Under the pieces are notes generated by a model, which had not been told where the DNA came from, did not search any database, and saw only the letters and a program-made list of their open reading frames with translations. Made by a program: the position numbers and the translations under genes. A DNA stretch of 12,395 nucleotides from Geobacter sp. (lineage in GTDB: Bacteria; Desulfobacterota; Desulfuromonadia; Geobacterales; Pseudopelobacteraceae): the NCBI GenBank assembly GCA_027346925.1, contig DAIERH010000039.1:1908-14302 (forward strand), given 5' to 3'. How positions within the stretch are numbered: position 1 is the first letter of the stretch; each line of letters starts with the position of its first letter. This document shows, one piece after another, positions 4,698-12,188 of this stretch.

Positions 4698-6667
4698 GGG
4701 ATGAACGGGAAAAATGGGCACGCGTCCGGATCGTCATGGTCGGGACGTTGTTCGGCCTGTTGTTCCTGAGTGTCACCAGCCGTGCGTTCTATCTCCAGAT
4801 TTTGCAACACGAGGAATTGGTCAGGAAGGCCGAGAAGCAACACCAGCGGCTCGTGCAACTTACCCCGGCGCGAGGCGCCATCATGGATCGCAACGGCACC
4901 CCCCTGGCCGTCTCGGTGAACATGGACTCCTGCTTCGCAGAGCCGCGCCACATCCAGGACATGGAGGGCACCGCGGCGGTGCTGGCCCCCTTCCTGGGCA
5001 CCTCGCAGCAGGAACTCCTCAGGAAGTTATCCGGGAACAGGAATTTCGTCTGGCTGGAGCGCCGCCTCCCCCCGGAACAGGCCAGCCGCATCAAGAACCT
5101 GAGACTGCGCGGCATCGGTTTCCTGCCGGAATCCAAACGCTTTTACCCCAACCTGGAGGTGGCCGCGCATGTGATCGGTTTCACCGGTGTCGATCCTGCC
5201 GGCCTGGAAGGCGTTGAACTCAAGTACGATCCGGTGATCCTCGGCAATACCGGGTATGTGATCACCGAGCGGGATGCCCTGGGGCGCGATATCGCCTTCA
5301 AGAACGCGATGGTCAAAAACTCCGAGCCCGGGAAGAATATCATTCTCACGCTGGATAAGAACATCCAGTACAACGTTGAACAGGAGCTGGCCAAGGCAGT
5401 CACCGCCAGCGGCGCCAAGAGCGGTATGGCCGTGGTAATGGAACCGGATACCGGGCGGATCCTGGCCATGGCCAACTATCCGACCTTCAACCCCAACGCC
5501 TATTTCCGCTATTCCCAGTCCCAGTTGCGCAACCGGGCCGTGTCCGACAGCTTCGAGCCCGGCTCGACCTTCAAGATTTTCCTGGTCGCGGCGGCCCTGG
5601 AGGAAAAGCTCGTAAAACCGGGAGATGTCTTCAACTGCGAGAACGGCAGCTATACCATTGCCGACCGCACCATCCACGACACCCACAGCTACGCCCGACT
5701 GTCGGTGGCCGACATCCTCAAGTACTCCAGCAACATCGGAGCGGCCAAGATCGGCGCAAGACTGGGCGACGAACGGCTGTACCAGTACCTGCGGAACTTC
5801 GGTTTCGGTGAACGGACCGGCATCGACCTGCCGGGCGAATCCCCCGGCAACCTGCGCAACAAACGCCGCTGGTACGGGGTCGATCTGGCCACCATCTCCT
5901 TCGGCCAGGGGGTCTCGGCCTCGGCCATCCAACTGGCGGACGCGGTTTCGGCGGTGGCCAACGGCGGCATGCTGATGAAGCCGTACATCGTCGAGCGCAT
6001 CCTGGATGACAGCGGCCGGGAGGTGCAACGCTTCGAGCCCCAGGCGTTGCATCGCGTCATCTCCGAGGATACGGCCAGGAAGCTCTCCAGGATGCTCGAG
6101 GGGGTCACCACCAGCGGCGGCACCGGCACGAACGCGGCCGTCGATGGCTTCCGCGTGGCCGGCAAGACCGGTACAGCCCAAAAGGTTGACCCGGTCACCC
6201 ACGGCTATTCCGCCACCAAGCGAACCGCCTCGTTTGTCGGCTTTATCCCCGCCGACAAGCCCAAGCTGACCATCCTGGTGGTGGTGGATGAGCCCAAGAC
6301 CAGCCCCTATGGCGGGGTCGTGGCCGCCCCGGCCTTTCGTTCCATCGCGCTCAATGCCCTGGGCTCCCTCAAGATCGCACCCAGCAGAGAGGGTGCCAAG
6401 GGGCCCAAGGTCATCGAGGCCAGCGCCGGCCAGCCGCCACCGCAGGAGGCCCTCGCGGAAGGGGCCTCTCTGGACATGCCCGCCGAGGGGGAGATCATGC
6501 CCAACTTCCGCGGCATGAGCATGCGCCGGGTACTTCAGGTGATGGAAAAACAGAATATCAACATCAGACTGCTGGGGAGCGGCCGAGCCACGGAGCAGAA
6601 CCCGCCGCCCGGCCAGAAGATCAGGGGAACCGACGAGGTCTGGATTAAATTCACCCCATCCGCATGA
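4694..6667 (+). CDS. ftsI: Septal peptidoglycan transpeptidase FtsI (PBP3, class B PBP) with C-terminal PASTA domain
   Basis: This 657-residue protein starts at ATG 4694, overlapping the ftsL stop by 4 nt. One N-terminal membrane anchor lies at about residues 11-30. The dimerisation/pedestal domain follows, with RGAIMDRNGTPLA (60-72). The transpeptidase domain has all three active-site motifs: S291-T-F-K294 (catalytic Ser291), S345-S-N347, and K491-T-G493. It crosslinks new glycan strands at the septum together with FtsW. After the catalytic domain comes a Pro/Glu-rich linker (about 565-600) and a PASTA domain at about 602-653 (MPNFRGMSMRRVLQVMEKQN...EQNPPPGQKI). PASTA domains are usual in Gram-positive division PBPs such as SpoVD/PBP2x but absent from E. 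coli FtsI. No frameshift or missing catalytic residue is seen. A strong hairpin follows the stop. Confidence 0.97.
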   Translation: MRDEREKWARVRIVMVGTLFGLLFLSVTSRAFYLQILQHEELVRKAEKQHQRLVQLTPARGAIMDRNGTPLAVSVNMDSCFAEPRHIQDMEGTAAVLAPFLGTSQQELLRKLSGNRNFVWLERRLPPEQASRIKNLRLRGIGFLPESKRFYPNLEVAAHVIGFTGVDPAGLEGVELKYDPVILGNTGYVITERDALGRDIAFKNAMVKNSEPGKNIILTLDKNIQYNVEQELAKAVTASGAKSGMAVVMEPDTGRILAMANYPTFNPNAYFRYSQSQLRNRAVSDSFEPGSTFKIFLVAAALEEKLVKPGDVFNCENGSYTIADRTIHDTHSYARLSVADILKYSSNIGAAKIGARLGDERLYQYLRNFGFGERTGIDLPGESPGNLRNKRRWYGVDLATISFGQGVSASAIQLADAVSAVANGGMLMKPYIVERILDDSGREVQRFEPQALHRVISEDTARKLSRMLEGVTTSGGTGTNAAVDGFRVAGKTGTAQKVDPVTHGYSATKRTASFVGFIPADKPKLTILVVVDEPKTSPYGGVVAAPAFRSIALNALGSLKIAPSREGAKGPKVIEASAGQPPPQEALAEGASLDMPAEGEIMPNFRGMSMRRVLQVMEKQNINIRLLGSGRATEQNPPPGQKIRGTDEVWIKFTPSA

Positions 6668-6671
6668 CCAG

Positions 6672-6701
6672 CACAACCTGCCCGGCTATGGGCAGGTTGT
6701 G
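6672..6701 (+). terminator. Perfect 12-bp stem-loop between ftsI and murE; possible weak terminator, attenuator or processing site
   Basis: CACAACCTGCCC (6672-6683) pairs perfectly with GGGCAGGTTGTG (6690-6701) around a GGCTAT loop. It is followed by TCATTT, a poor U-tract, so full termination is unlikely and readthrough into murE is expected. It lies 4 nt after the ftsI stop and 8 nt before the murE Shine-Dalgarno. Confidence 0.55.
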
Positions 6702-6719
6702 TCATTTCCGGAGAATTGC

Positions 6720-8243
6720 ATGAAACTTGAACAACTGCTTGGCCCGCTTTCGGGTGCTGAACTGCATGGTGACGGGACGATGGAGATTACGGCACTGGCC
6801 TGCGACTCACGTATGGTGCGGCCGGGCACGCTCTTCTTCGCCCTGCCAGGCACCACCACCGACGGTCACCGTTTCATCGGCCAGGCACTCGCCGCCGGCG
6901 CGGCCGCCGTGGTGCTCGAAGATACCGCCCATGCGCCGTCCGCCATCCCCTGGGTCAGGGTCAACGACGGCCGGCTGGCCATGGCCCGCATGGCGGCAGC
7001 CTTCTACGGCGACTCCACGGCGCACCTGCCATTGATCGCCATCACCGGCACCAACGGCAAGACCACCACCACCTACCTGATCGAGGCGATACTGGCCGCG
7101 GCCGGCATACCGGCGGCGGTGCTGGGTACCATCAGCTACCGTTTCGGCGCCACGACCATTGGGGCATCCCACACCACGCCCGAATCCACCGAACTGCAGG
7201 CCGCCTTCCGGCGCCTGGCCGACGCCGGGGCAAGGGCATTCGTGATGGAGGTTTCCTCCCACGCCCTGGAGCAGAAGCGGGTGGATGGCTGCCACTTCGA
7301 CGTGGCTATCTTCAGCAACCTGACCCGCGACCACCTGGATTACCACGGCACCATGGAGCAGTACCTTGAGTCCAAGCAGCGGCTCTTCAGCGAGCTGCTG
7401 GTCCCCACGGAAGGCAAGCCCCGGCGCAGGGCGGCGATCAACATGGATGACCCGTACGGCCCGAGGGTGGCAGAGCGCAGCGCCTGCCCGGTCATCACCT
7501 ACGGCATCGATTTCGGGGGAGACGTGCGGGCCGTTAACGTCAGCTCCTCGGTGGCCGGCATTCGGGCCACCCTGGTCACCCCCAAGGGGGAGATCCCCTT
7601 TGCCTCGCATCTGCTGGGGCGTTTCAACCTCTCCAACATCCTGGCGGCAGCCAGTGCCGGCATCGCCCTGGATCTGGACCTGGCGGCGATCAAGGCCGGT
7701 ATCGAGGGGCACGCAACCGTGCCAGGCCGGATGGAGCGGGTGGAGAACCGGGCCGGCGTCACCTGCCTGGTGGACTATGCCCATACCGGTGATGCCCTGG
7801 AGAACGTGCTCAAGACCCTCAAGGAGATCGCCCGGGCACGGATCATCACCGTCTTCGGCTGCGGGGGGGACCGTGACCCCGGCAAACGCCCCATCATGGG
7901 GAGGATCGCCGCGGAACTGTCCGACCTGGCCATCGCAACCTCGGACAACCCCAGGACCGAGGAACCGTTGACGATCCTGGAACAGATCCGGAGCGGCATC
8001 CTCCCGCTCGGTGTCCGCGAGTACCGGCCGGATGAGTTCGTCGCCGGCTTCACGGAAAAGGGCTTCGTCATGCTGGAGAACCGCCGCGAAGCCATCCGGT
8101 TGGCAGTCAAACTGGCCGGGCCGGACGACATCGTGCTCCTGGCCGGCAAGGGGCATGAGGACTACCAGATCATCGGAAAGACCAAACATCATTTCGACGA
8201 CCGGGAAGAGGCGGCCGCCGCCTTTGCGGAACCGGGACCCTAG
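6720..8243 (+). CDS. murE: UDP-MurNAc-L-Ala-D-Glu:meso-diaminopimelate ligase MurE
   Basis: ATG 6720 with GGAG at 6710-6713 gives 507 residues. Upstream in-frame TTG 6699 lies inside the stem-loop and is not used. The enzyme adds the third stem-peptide residue in the cytosol with ATP. The N-terminal domain binds the UDP substrate (about 1-100). The central ATPase domain has the P-loop G110-TNGKTT116, the SNLTRDHLDYHG segment (199-210) and Lys219 in YLESKQRLF, the expected carbamylated lysine by position. The C-terminal domain contains VDYAHTGDALENVL, GCGGDRDPGKRP (380-391), and D409-N-P-R412. That last motif marks meso-DAP-specific MurE, as opposed to lysine-adding forms. GKGHEDYQ (477-483) closes the family pattern. 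The stop TAG is immediately followed by the murF ATG. Confidence 0.97.
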   Translation: MKLEQLLGPLSGAELHGDGTMEITALACDSRMVRPGTLFFALPGTTTDGHRFIGQALAAGAAAVVLEDTAHAPSAIPWVRVNDGRLAMARMAAAFYGDSTAHLPLIAITGTNGKTTTTYLIEAILAAAGIPAAVLGTISYRFGATTIGASHTTPESTELQAAFRRLADAGARAFVMEVSSHALEQKRVDGCHFDVAIFSNLTRDHLDYHGTMEQYLESKQRLFSELLVPTEGKPRRRAAINMDDPYGPRVAERSACPVITYGIDFGGDVRAVNVSSSVAGIRATLVTPKGEIPFASHLLGRFNLSNILAAASAGIALDLDLAAIKAGIEGHATVPGRMERVENRAGVTCLVDYAHTGDALENVLKTLKEIARARIITVFGCGGDRDPGKRPIMGRIAAELSDLAIATSDNPRTEEPLTILEQIRSGILPLGVREYRPDEFVAGFTEKGFVMLENRREAIRLAVKLAGPDDIVLLAGKGHEDYQIIGKTKHHFDDREEAAAAFAEPGP

Positions 8244-9620
8244 ATGTTCACCGTCCACGAAATAGCCGCCGCCACTGGCGGCAGGATCATCGGACCGGAA
8301 ACCGGAATGGTCAGCGGCATCTCCACGGACTCGCGCTCCGTAGCGCCGGGGGAGCTGTTCGTACCGCTCAGGGGCGAGCGTTTCGATGGGCATGCGTTCA
8401 TTGCCGAGGTCATCGCCAAGGGGATCCGCACGGTCCTGGCGGAGGAGACGTGGCTGGCGGCCAAAGGCGCCCCCTCCGGCGCCGCCTGCATCGCCGTCCA
8501 CGATACCCTGCGGGCGCTGGGCGACCTGGCCGCAGCCTGGCGGCGACGGTTCGCGGTGCCCCTGATCGGGATCACCGGCAGCAACGGCAAGACCACCACC
8601 AAGGAGATGCTGGCCGCAATCCTGGGGCAGACCGGTCCGGGATTGAAGACCGAGGGCAACCTCAACAACCTGATCGGCCTCCCCCAGATGCTGTTCCGCC
8701 TGCTGCCGGAGCACCTTTGGGCGGTGCTGGAGATGGGCATGAGCGAGCCGGGCGAGATCGACCGCCTGGCCGAAATCGCCGCCCCCCGGGTGGGGGTGGT
8801 GCTGAACGCCTTCCCGGCCCACCTGGAGAGCATGGGAAGCGTGGAGAACGTTGCCAGGGCCAAGGGCGAGCTGTTTTTGCGGCTTCCGGCCGGCGGCTGC
8901 GCCGTGTATAATGGGGATGACCCCTTGATTTCCCGGCAGCCCTCGCCCACCGGGGTGCAACGGCTCTCCTTCGGACTGGGTGACAACCATGTCCGCGCCA
9001 CGGAGATAGAAAGCCTGGGCATCGACGGCCAGCGCTTTACCCTGGGTCTGCCCGATGGCAGCGCCATCGTCCGTCTGCGGGCCTTTGGCGGCCACAACAT
9101 CCACAACGCCCTGGCAGCGGCGGCAGCGGCTCACAGCCTGGGGATTGCACCGGACGTGATCCGCAGCGGCCTTGAGGCCTTCCGTCCCTACGACAAGCGT
9201 TTCCAACTGGAACAGGCCCGCGGGCTGGTGCTGATCGATGACAGCTACAACGCCAACCCCGCCTCCATGGCCGCGGCCCTGACCACCCTGGCGGAGTTGA
9301 AGGGCGGTAACCAGGCCTTCGTGGCCCTGGGCGACATGCTGGAACTGGGGGGCGACGAGGTGGGACTGCACCGCGCGTTGGGTACCCAGGCGGCCCGGGT
9401 CGCAGATCGGCTCTACCTGTACGGTCAACTCACCGCCCACACGGCCGAGGGGGCGGTGAGTGCCGGCATGCCCGCAACTGCCATAATCCGGGCCAGCGAC
9501 CATGACATGATCATCCGCGACATTCTGGCCCGGGCCAAGGCGGGCGATTTCGTGCTGGTGAAGGGTTCGCGCGGCATGCGCATGGAACGGGTAGCGGAAG
9601 GGATCAGGAATAAACCGTAG
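8244..9620 (+). CDS. murF: UDP-MurNAc-tripeptide:D-alanyl-D-alanine ligase MurF
   Basis: This 458-residue protein starts at ATG 8244, directly abutting the murE stop; no clear Shine-Dalgarno is present, so translation is probably coupled. MurF uses ATP to add D-Ala-D-Ala, completing UDP-MurNAc-pentapeptide. Visible motifs are the P-loop G112-SNGKTT118, EGNLNNLIGLP (137-147) with the EMGMSEPGEI segment, a PAHLESMG segment (191-198), and the MurF signature DDSYNANPASM in the C-terminal domain followed by LGDMLELG. The length is typical (about 450-470). Its stop codon TAG (9618-9620) is formed by the GTAG edge of the palindromic element that fills the murF-mraY spacer, so insertion of that element may have set or preserved the C-terminus. 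Confidence 0.97.
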   Translation: MFTVHEIAAATGGRIIGPETGMVSGISTDSRSVAPGELFVPLRGERFDGHAFIAEVIAKGIRTVLAEETWLAAKGAPSGAACIAVHDTLRALGDLAAAWRRRFAVPLIGITGSNGKTTTKEMLAAILGQTGPGLKTEGNLNNLIGLPQMLFRLLPEHLWAVLEMGMSEPGEIDRLAEIAAPRVGVVLNAFPAHLESMGSVENVARAKGELFLRLPAGGCAVYNGDDPLISRQPSPTGVQRLSFGLGDNHVRATEIESLGIDGQRFTLGLPDGSAIVRLRAFGGHNIHNALAAAAAAHSLGIAPDVIRSGLEAFRPYDKRFQLEQARGLVLIDDSYNANPASMAAALTTLAELKGGNQAFVALGDMLELGGDEVGLHRALGTQAARVADRLYLYGQLTAHTAEGAVSAGMPATAIIRASDHDMIIRDILARAKAGDFVLVKGSRGMRMERVAEGIRNKP

Positions 9621-9704
9621 GGGCGGCCCCATGTGGCCGCCCTGCCAGCAACGGCACTGTCGATGAAGATGGCAATAAGGGCAACCACATGGGGTTGCCC
9701 CTAC
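9617..9704. repeat. BIME-like element: two inverted REP hairpins with GTAG edges
   Basis: The terminal inverted repeats are GTAGGGGCGGCCCCATGTGG (9617-9636) and CCACATGGGGTTGCCCCTAC (9685-9704), differing at two positions. Each half is also a hairpin: GGGCGGCC (9621-9628) / GGCCGCCC (9635-9642) on the left and GGGCAACC (9679-9686) / GGTTGCCC (9693-9700) on the right, each with a 6-nt loop. The differences between halves are compensated within each stem (GG/CC versus AA/TT), so base pairing rather than sequence is conserved. REP sequences moved by RAYT (TnpA-REP) transposases carry GTAG at the foot of a hairpin and form such inverted pairs (BIMEs). No transposase is present here, as expected for a non-autonomous element. 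Confidence 0.75.
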
Positions 9705-9721
9705 AAACACGGGGAATCATC

Positions 9722-10798
9722 ATGCTCTATCACCTTTTTTATCCGCTTGCATCCAGCATCAAGCTGTTCAACATATTTCGCTACCTCACCTTCCGCACCA
9801 TCTATGCCATGATCACGGCCCTGGTGGTCTGCTTCGTGCTCGGCCCCTGGATCATCAGGAAACTGGAGAGCCTCCAGGCGCGCCAGGTGATCCGCACCGA
9901 CGGTCCGGAGTCGCACCTGCAGAAACAGGGAACCCCCACCATGGGGGGCGTGATGATCCTGGCCGCCATCATTATCCCGACCCTGCTCTGGGCCGACCTG
10001 ACCGACCAGTACATCTGGCTCACCCTGTTCATCACCGTCGGCTACGGCGTGATCGGCTTCGTGGACGACTACAAGAAGGTGGTGGAGAAAAATCCAAAGG
10101 GACTCTCCGCGCGTCAGAAGATGTTCTGGCAGGTGCTGCTGGCAACGGCGGTGGCGGTGTTCCTGTTCCTCAAGCCCGGTTTCAGCCAGGAGCTCTACTT
10201 CCCGTTCTTCAAGCGTTTCCACCCCGACCTGTGGATCTTCTTCATCCCCTTTGCGGCTCTGGTGATCGTGGGGGCCAGCAACGCCGTCAACCTGACCGAC
10301 GGCCTGGATGGGCTGGCCATCGGTCCGGTGGCCATCAACGCCGCCACCTACATGCTGTTTTCCTACATCGCCGGCCATGCCACCCTGTCGGCCTATTTGC
10401 AGGTGCCCCGGGTGCCGGGGGCCGGAGAGCTGGCAGTCCTGTGCGGGGCCATGGTGGGTGCCGGGCTGGGTTTCCTCTGGTACAACTCCTACCCGGCCGA
10501 GGTCTTCATGGGGGACGTGGGCTCCCTCTCCCTGGGGGGAACGCTGGGCATCATCGCCGTACTGACCAAGCAGGAGATCCTGCTGGTGATCGTGGGAGGG
10601 GTATTCGTGATCGAGGCGTTATCGGTGATCTTCCAGGTGGGGTCGTACAAGTACCGGGGCAAGCGCATCTTCCGCATGGCGCCGATCCATCACCACTTCG
10701 AGTTGAAGGGGGTGGCCGAGCCCAAGATCATCGTCAGGTTCTGGATCCTGACCATCATCCTGGCCCTGGTGGCTATTTCGACGCTGAAAATGAGATGA
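9722..10798 (+). CDS. mraY: Phospho-N-acetylmuramoyl-pentapeptide transferase MraY
   Basis: ATG 9722, preceded by GGGGA at 9711-9715, gives 358 residues, close to the family norm of 360. An in-frame ATG at 9689 lies inside the palindromic element and would add 11 residues unlike any MraY start. This polytopic inner-membrane enzyme moves phospho-MurNAc-pentapeptide from UDP to undecaprenyl phosphate, forming lipid I. About ten hydrophobic helices are visible. Catalytic and Mg-binding motifs are intact: D115-D-Y-K in GFVDDYKK, N190-LTDGLDGLA199, D265 in FMGDVGS, and the His cluster H323-H-H325 in PIHHHFELKG. The TPTMGGVMIL stretch (71-80) is another family signature. Its stop TGA is one nucleotide from the murD ATG. 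Confidence 0.98.
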   Translation: MLYHLFYPLASSIKLFNIFRYLTFRTIYAMITALVVCFVLGPWIIRKLESLQARQVIRTDGPESHLQKQGTPTMGGVMILAAIIIPTLLWADLTDQYIWLTLFITVGYGVIGFVDDYKKVVEKNPKGLSARQKMFWQVLLATAVAVFLFLKPGFSQELYFPFFKRFHPDLWIFFIPFAALVIVGASNAVNLTDGLDGLAIGPVAINAATYMLFSYIAGHATLSAYLQVPRVPGAGELAVLCGAMVGAGLGFLWYNSYPAEVFMGDVGSLSLGGTLGIIAVLTKQEILLVIVGGVFVIEALSVIFQVGSYKYRGKRIFRMAPIHHHFELKGVAEPKIIVRFWILTIILALVAISTLKMR

Positions 10799-10799
10799 C

Positions 10800-12140
10800 A
10801 TGGAACTAAAAGACAAAAACATCCTCGTTATGGGCCTGGCCAAGACCGGTGTGGCCTGCGCCCGGTTCCTGGCCAAGGCCGGGGCGCGGGTCACTGCCAC
10901 CGACCTGCGCGGCGAAGCGGCCCTGGCCGCCGTGACCACGGAACTTGAGGGGTACGATATCCGCTTCGTGCTGGGCCGCCACGACGTGGCAGATTTCCTG
11001 GAGAGCGACCTGATCGTGGTCTCTCCCGGCGTACCCCAGGACCACCCGATGCTGGTGCGGGCAAAGGGGGCCGGAAGGGAGATCGTCAGCGAGATCGAGC
11101 TGGCCTCGCGCTTCATCAAAGCGCCGCTGGTGGCCATCACCGGCACCAACGGCAAGACCACTACCACCACCCTGGCCGGTGAGATATTCAAGGCCAGCGG
11201 CTTTGCCACCTACGTGGGGGGGAACATCGGCGACCCGTTGATCGAACTGGTGGAAACGGGCGCGCAGCTGGAGCGGGTGGTGGCCGAGATCAGCTCGTTC
11301 CAGTTGGAGTGGATCGCATCGTTCCGGCCAACCGTCGCGGCCTTGCTCAACATCAGCGAAGACCACCTGGACCGCTATGCCGGCTACCAGGAATACATCG
11401 ACGCCAAACTGCGCATCTTCGAAAATCAGACCAAAGAGGACTTCGCCGTGGTCAACGCCGACGATCCGCTGGTCTGGAAACACAGCCAGCAACTCGCGGC
11501 GCGGCTGTTCCCCTTCAGCCGCAAACGGCAACTGACAGAGGGAATATTCCTTCAGGACGGCGTGATCCATTATCGCCACGCAGGGCGCGAGGAGCGGTTT
11601 CCCACCAAGGACTTCCGCCTGCACGGGGTGCACAACCTGGAGAACATCATGGCCGCCCTGGCCTGCTCCCTGCTGCTCGGCTGCCGGCCGGACGCGAGCC
11701 TTAAGGCCGTGCGAGATTTCGGGGCGCTGCACCACCGCATGGAGTTTGTCCGGGAACGGAACGGCGTCGGATATTACGAGGACAGCAAGGCCACCAACGT
11801 GGGGAGCGTGGAAAAGGCCCTGGAGAGTTTCACCGACATCACCCTGATCGCCGGGGGCAAGGACAAGGGGGGTTCCTATGCACCCCTGGCGGCCCTGGTG
11901 CAGGAGCGGGTCAGACACCTGATCCTGATCGGCGAGGCGGCAGACCGGATGCAGACCGAGCTGGGGTCGCTGACCGACACGCGCCGGGCAGCCACGCTGG
12001 AAGAGGCGGTCTGGCTCGCGGCCCATATCACCCAACCGGGCGGGACCGTGCTCATGTCGCCGGCCTGCTCCAGTTTCGACATGTTCCGCGACTACGAGGA
12101 ACGGGCCCAGCGCTTTATTGAAGCGGTGAAGGGGTTGTAA
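10800..12140 (+). CDS. murD: UDP-N-acetylmuramoyl-L-alanine:D-glutamate ligase MurD
   Basis: This 446-residue cytosolic enzyme starts at ATG 10800, one base after the mraY stop, so it is probably translated by coupling. It adds D-Glu to UDP-MurNAc-L-Ala with ATP, the step before MurE. The N-terminal Rossmann-like domain has the MGLAKTGVACARFL pattern (11-24) and SPGVPQDHP (75-83). The ATPase domain has the P-loop G115-TNGKTTTTT123, AEISSFQLE (162-170) and NISEDHLDRY (184-193). The C-terminal domain includes HHRMEFV, YYEDSKATNVGS, AGGKDKG and MSPACSSFDMF, all MurD signatures. The length is normal and no disruption is seen. It is followed by a 48-nt spacer containing three GTCNGAC units, then ftsW. 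Confidence 0.98.
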   Translation: MELKDKNILVMGLAKTGVACARFLAKAGARVTATDLRGEAALAAVTTELEGYDIRFVLGRHDVADFLESDLIVVSPGVPQDHPMLVRAKGAGREIVSEIELASRFIKAPLVAITGTNGKTTTTTLAGEIFKASGFATYVGGNIGDPLIELVETGAQLERVVAEISSFQLEWIASFRPTVAALLNISEDHLDRYAGYQEYIDAKLRIFENQTKEDFAVVNADDPLVWKHSQQLAARLFPFSRKRQLTEGIFLQDGVIHYRHAGREERFPTKDFRLHGVHNLENIMAALACSLLLGCRPDASLKAVRDFGALHHRMEFVRERNGVGYYEDSKATNVGSVEKALESFTDITLIAGGKDKGGSYAPLAALVQERVRHLILIGEAADRMQTELGSLTDTRRAATLEEAVWLAAHITQPGGTVLMSPACSSFDMFRDYEERAQRFIEAVKGL

Positions 12141-12144
12141 ATCC

Positions 12145-12169
12145 GTCTGACTAGTCCGACTAGTCCGAC
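12145..12169. repeat. Three GTCNGAC units at 9-bp period between murD and ftsW
   Basis: Heptamers GTCTGAC (12145), GTCCGAC (12154) and GTCCGAC (12163) are separated by TA, giving an exact 9-bp period with overlapping GACTAGTC palindromes. This is the same repeat type as the four-unit block at 1278-1317, about 10.8 kb away. It begins 4 nt after the murD stop and ends 7 nt before the AAGGTG ribosome binding site (12177-12182) of ftsW. Confidence 0.75.
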
Positions 12170-12188
12170 AAACTTCAAGGTGTAAACC

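Noticed and set aside
2796..4721. A 641-codon minus-strand open frame across mraZ, rsmH and ftsL
   Set aside because: It is antisense to three recognised genes and to the operator boxes, and has low-complexity Gln/Asp/Arg/Leu-rich translation, so it is a shadow frame. The same applies to long minus-strand frames at 5027-6676 and 10806-12395.
6807..9710. A 967-codon open frame on the minus strand across murE and murF
   Set aside because: It lies opposite two intact, fully recognisable genes; in GC-rich DNA the third-position bias of the sense genes keeps the opposite frame free of stops. Its translation shows no domain pattern and it has no ribosome binding site.
9689..9721. Start of mraY at ATG 9689
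   Set aside because: It would place the start inside the palindromic element with no ribosome binding site; ATG 9722 is preceded by GGGGA and gives the normal MraY length.
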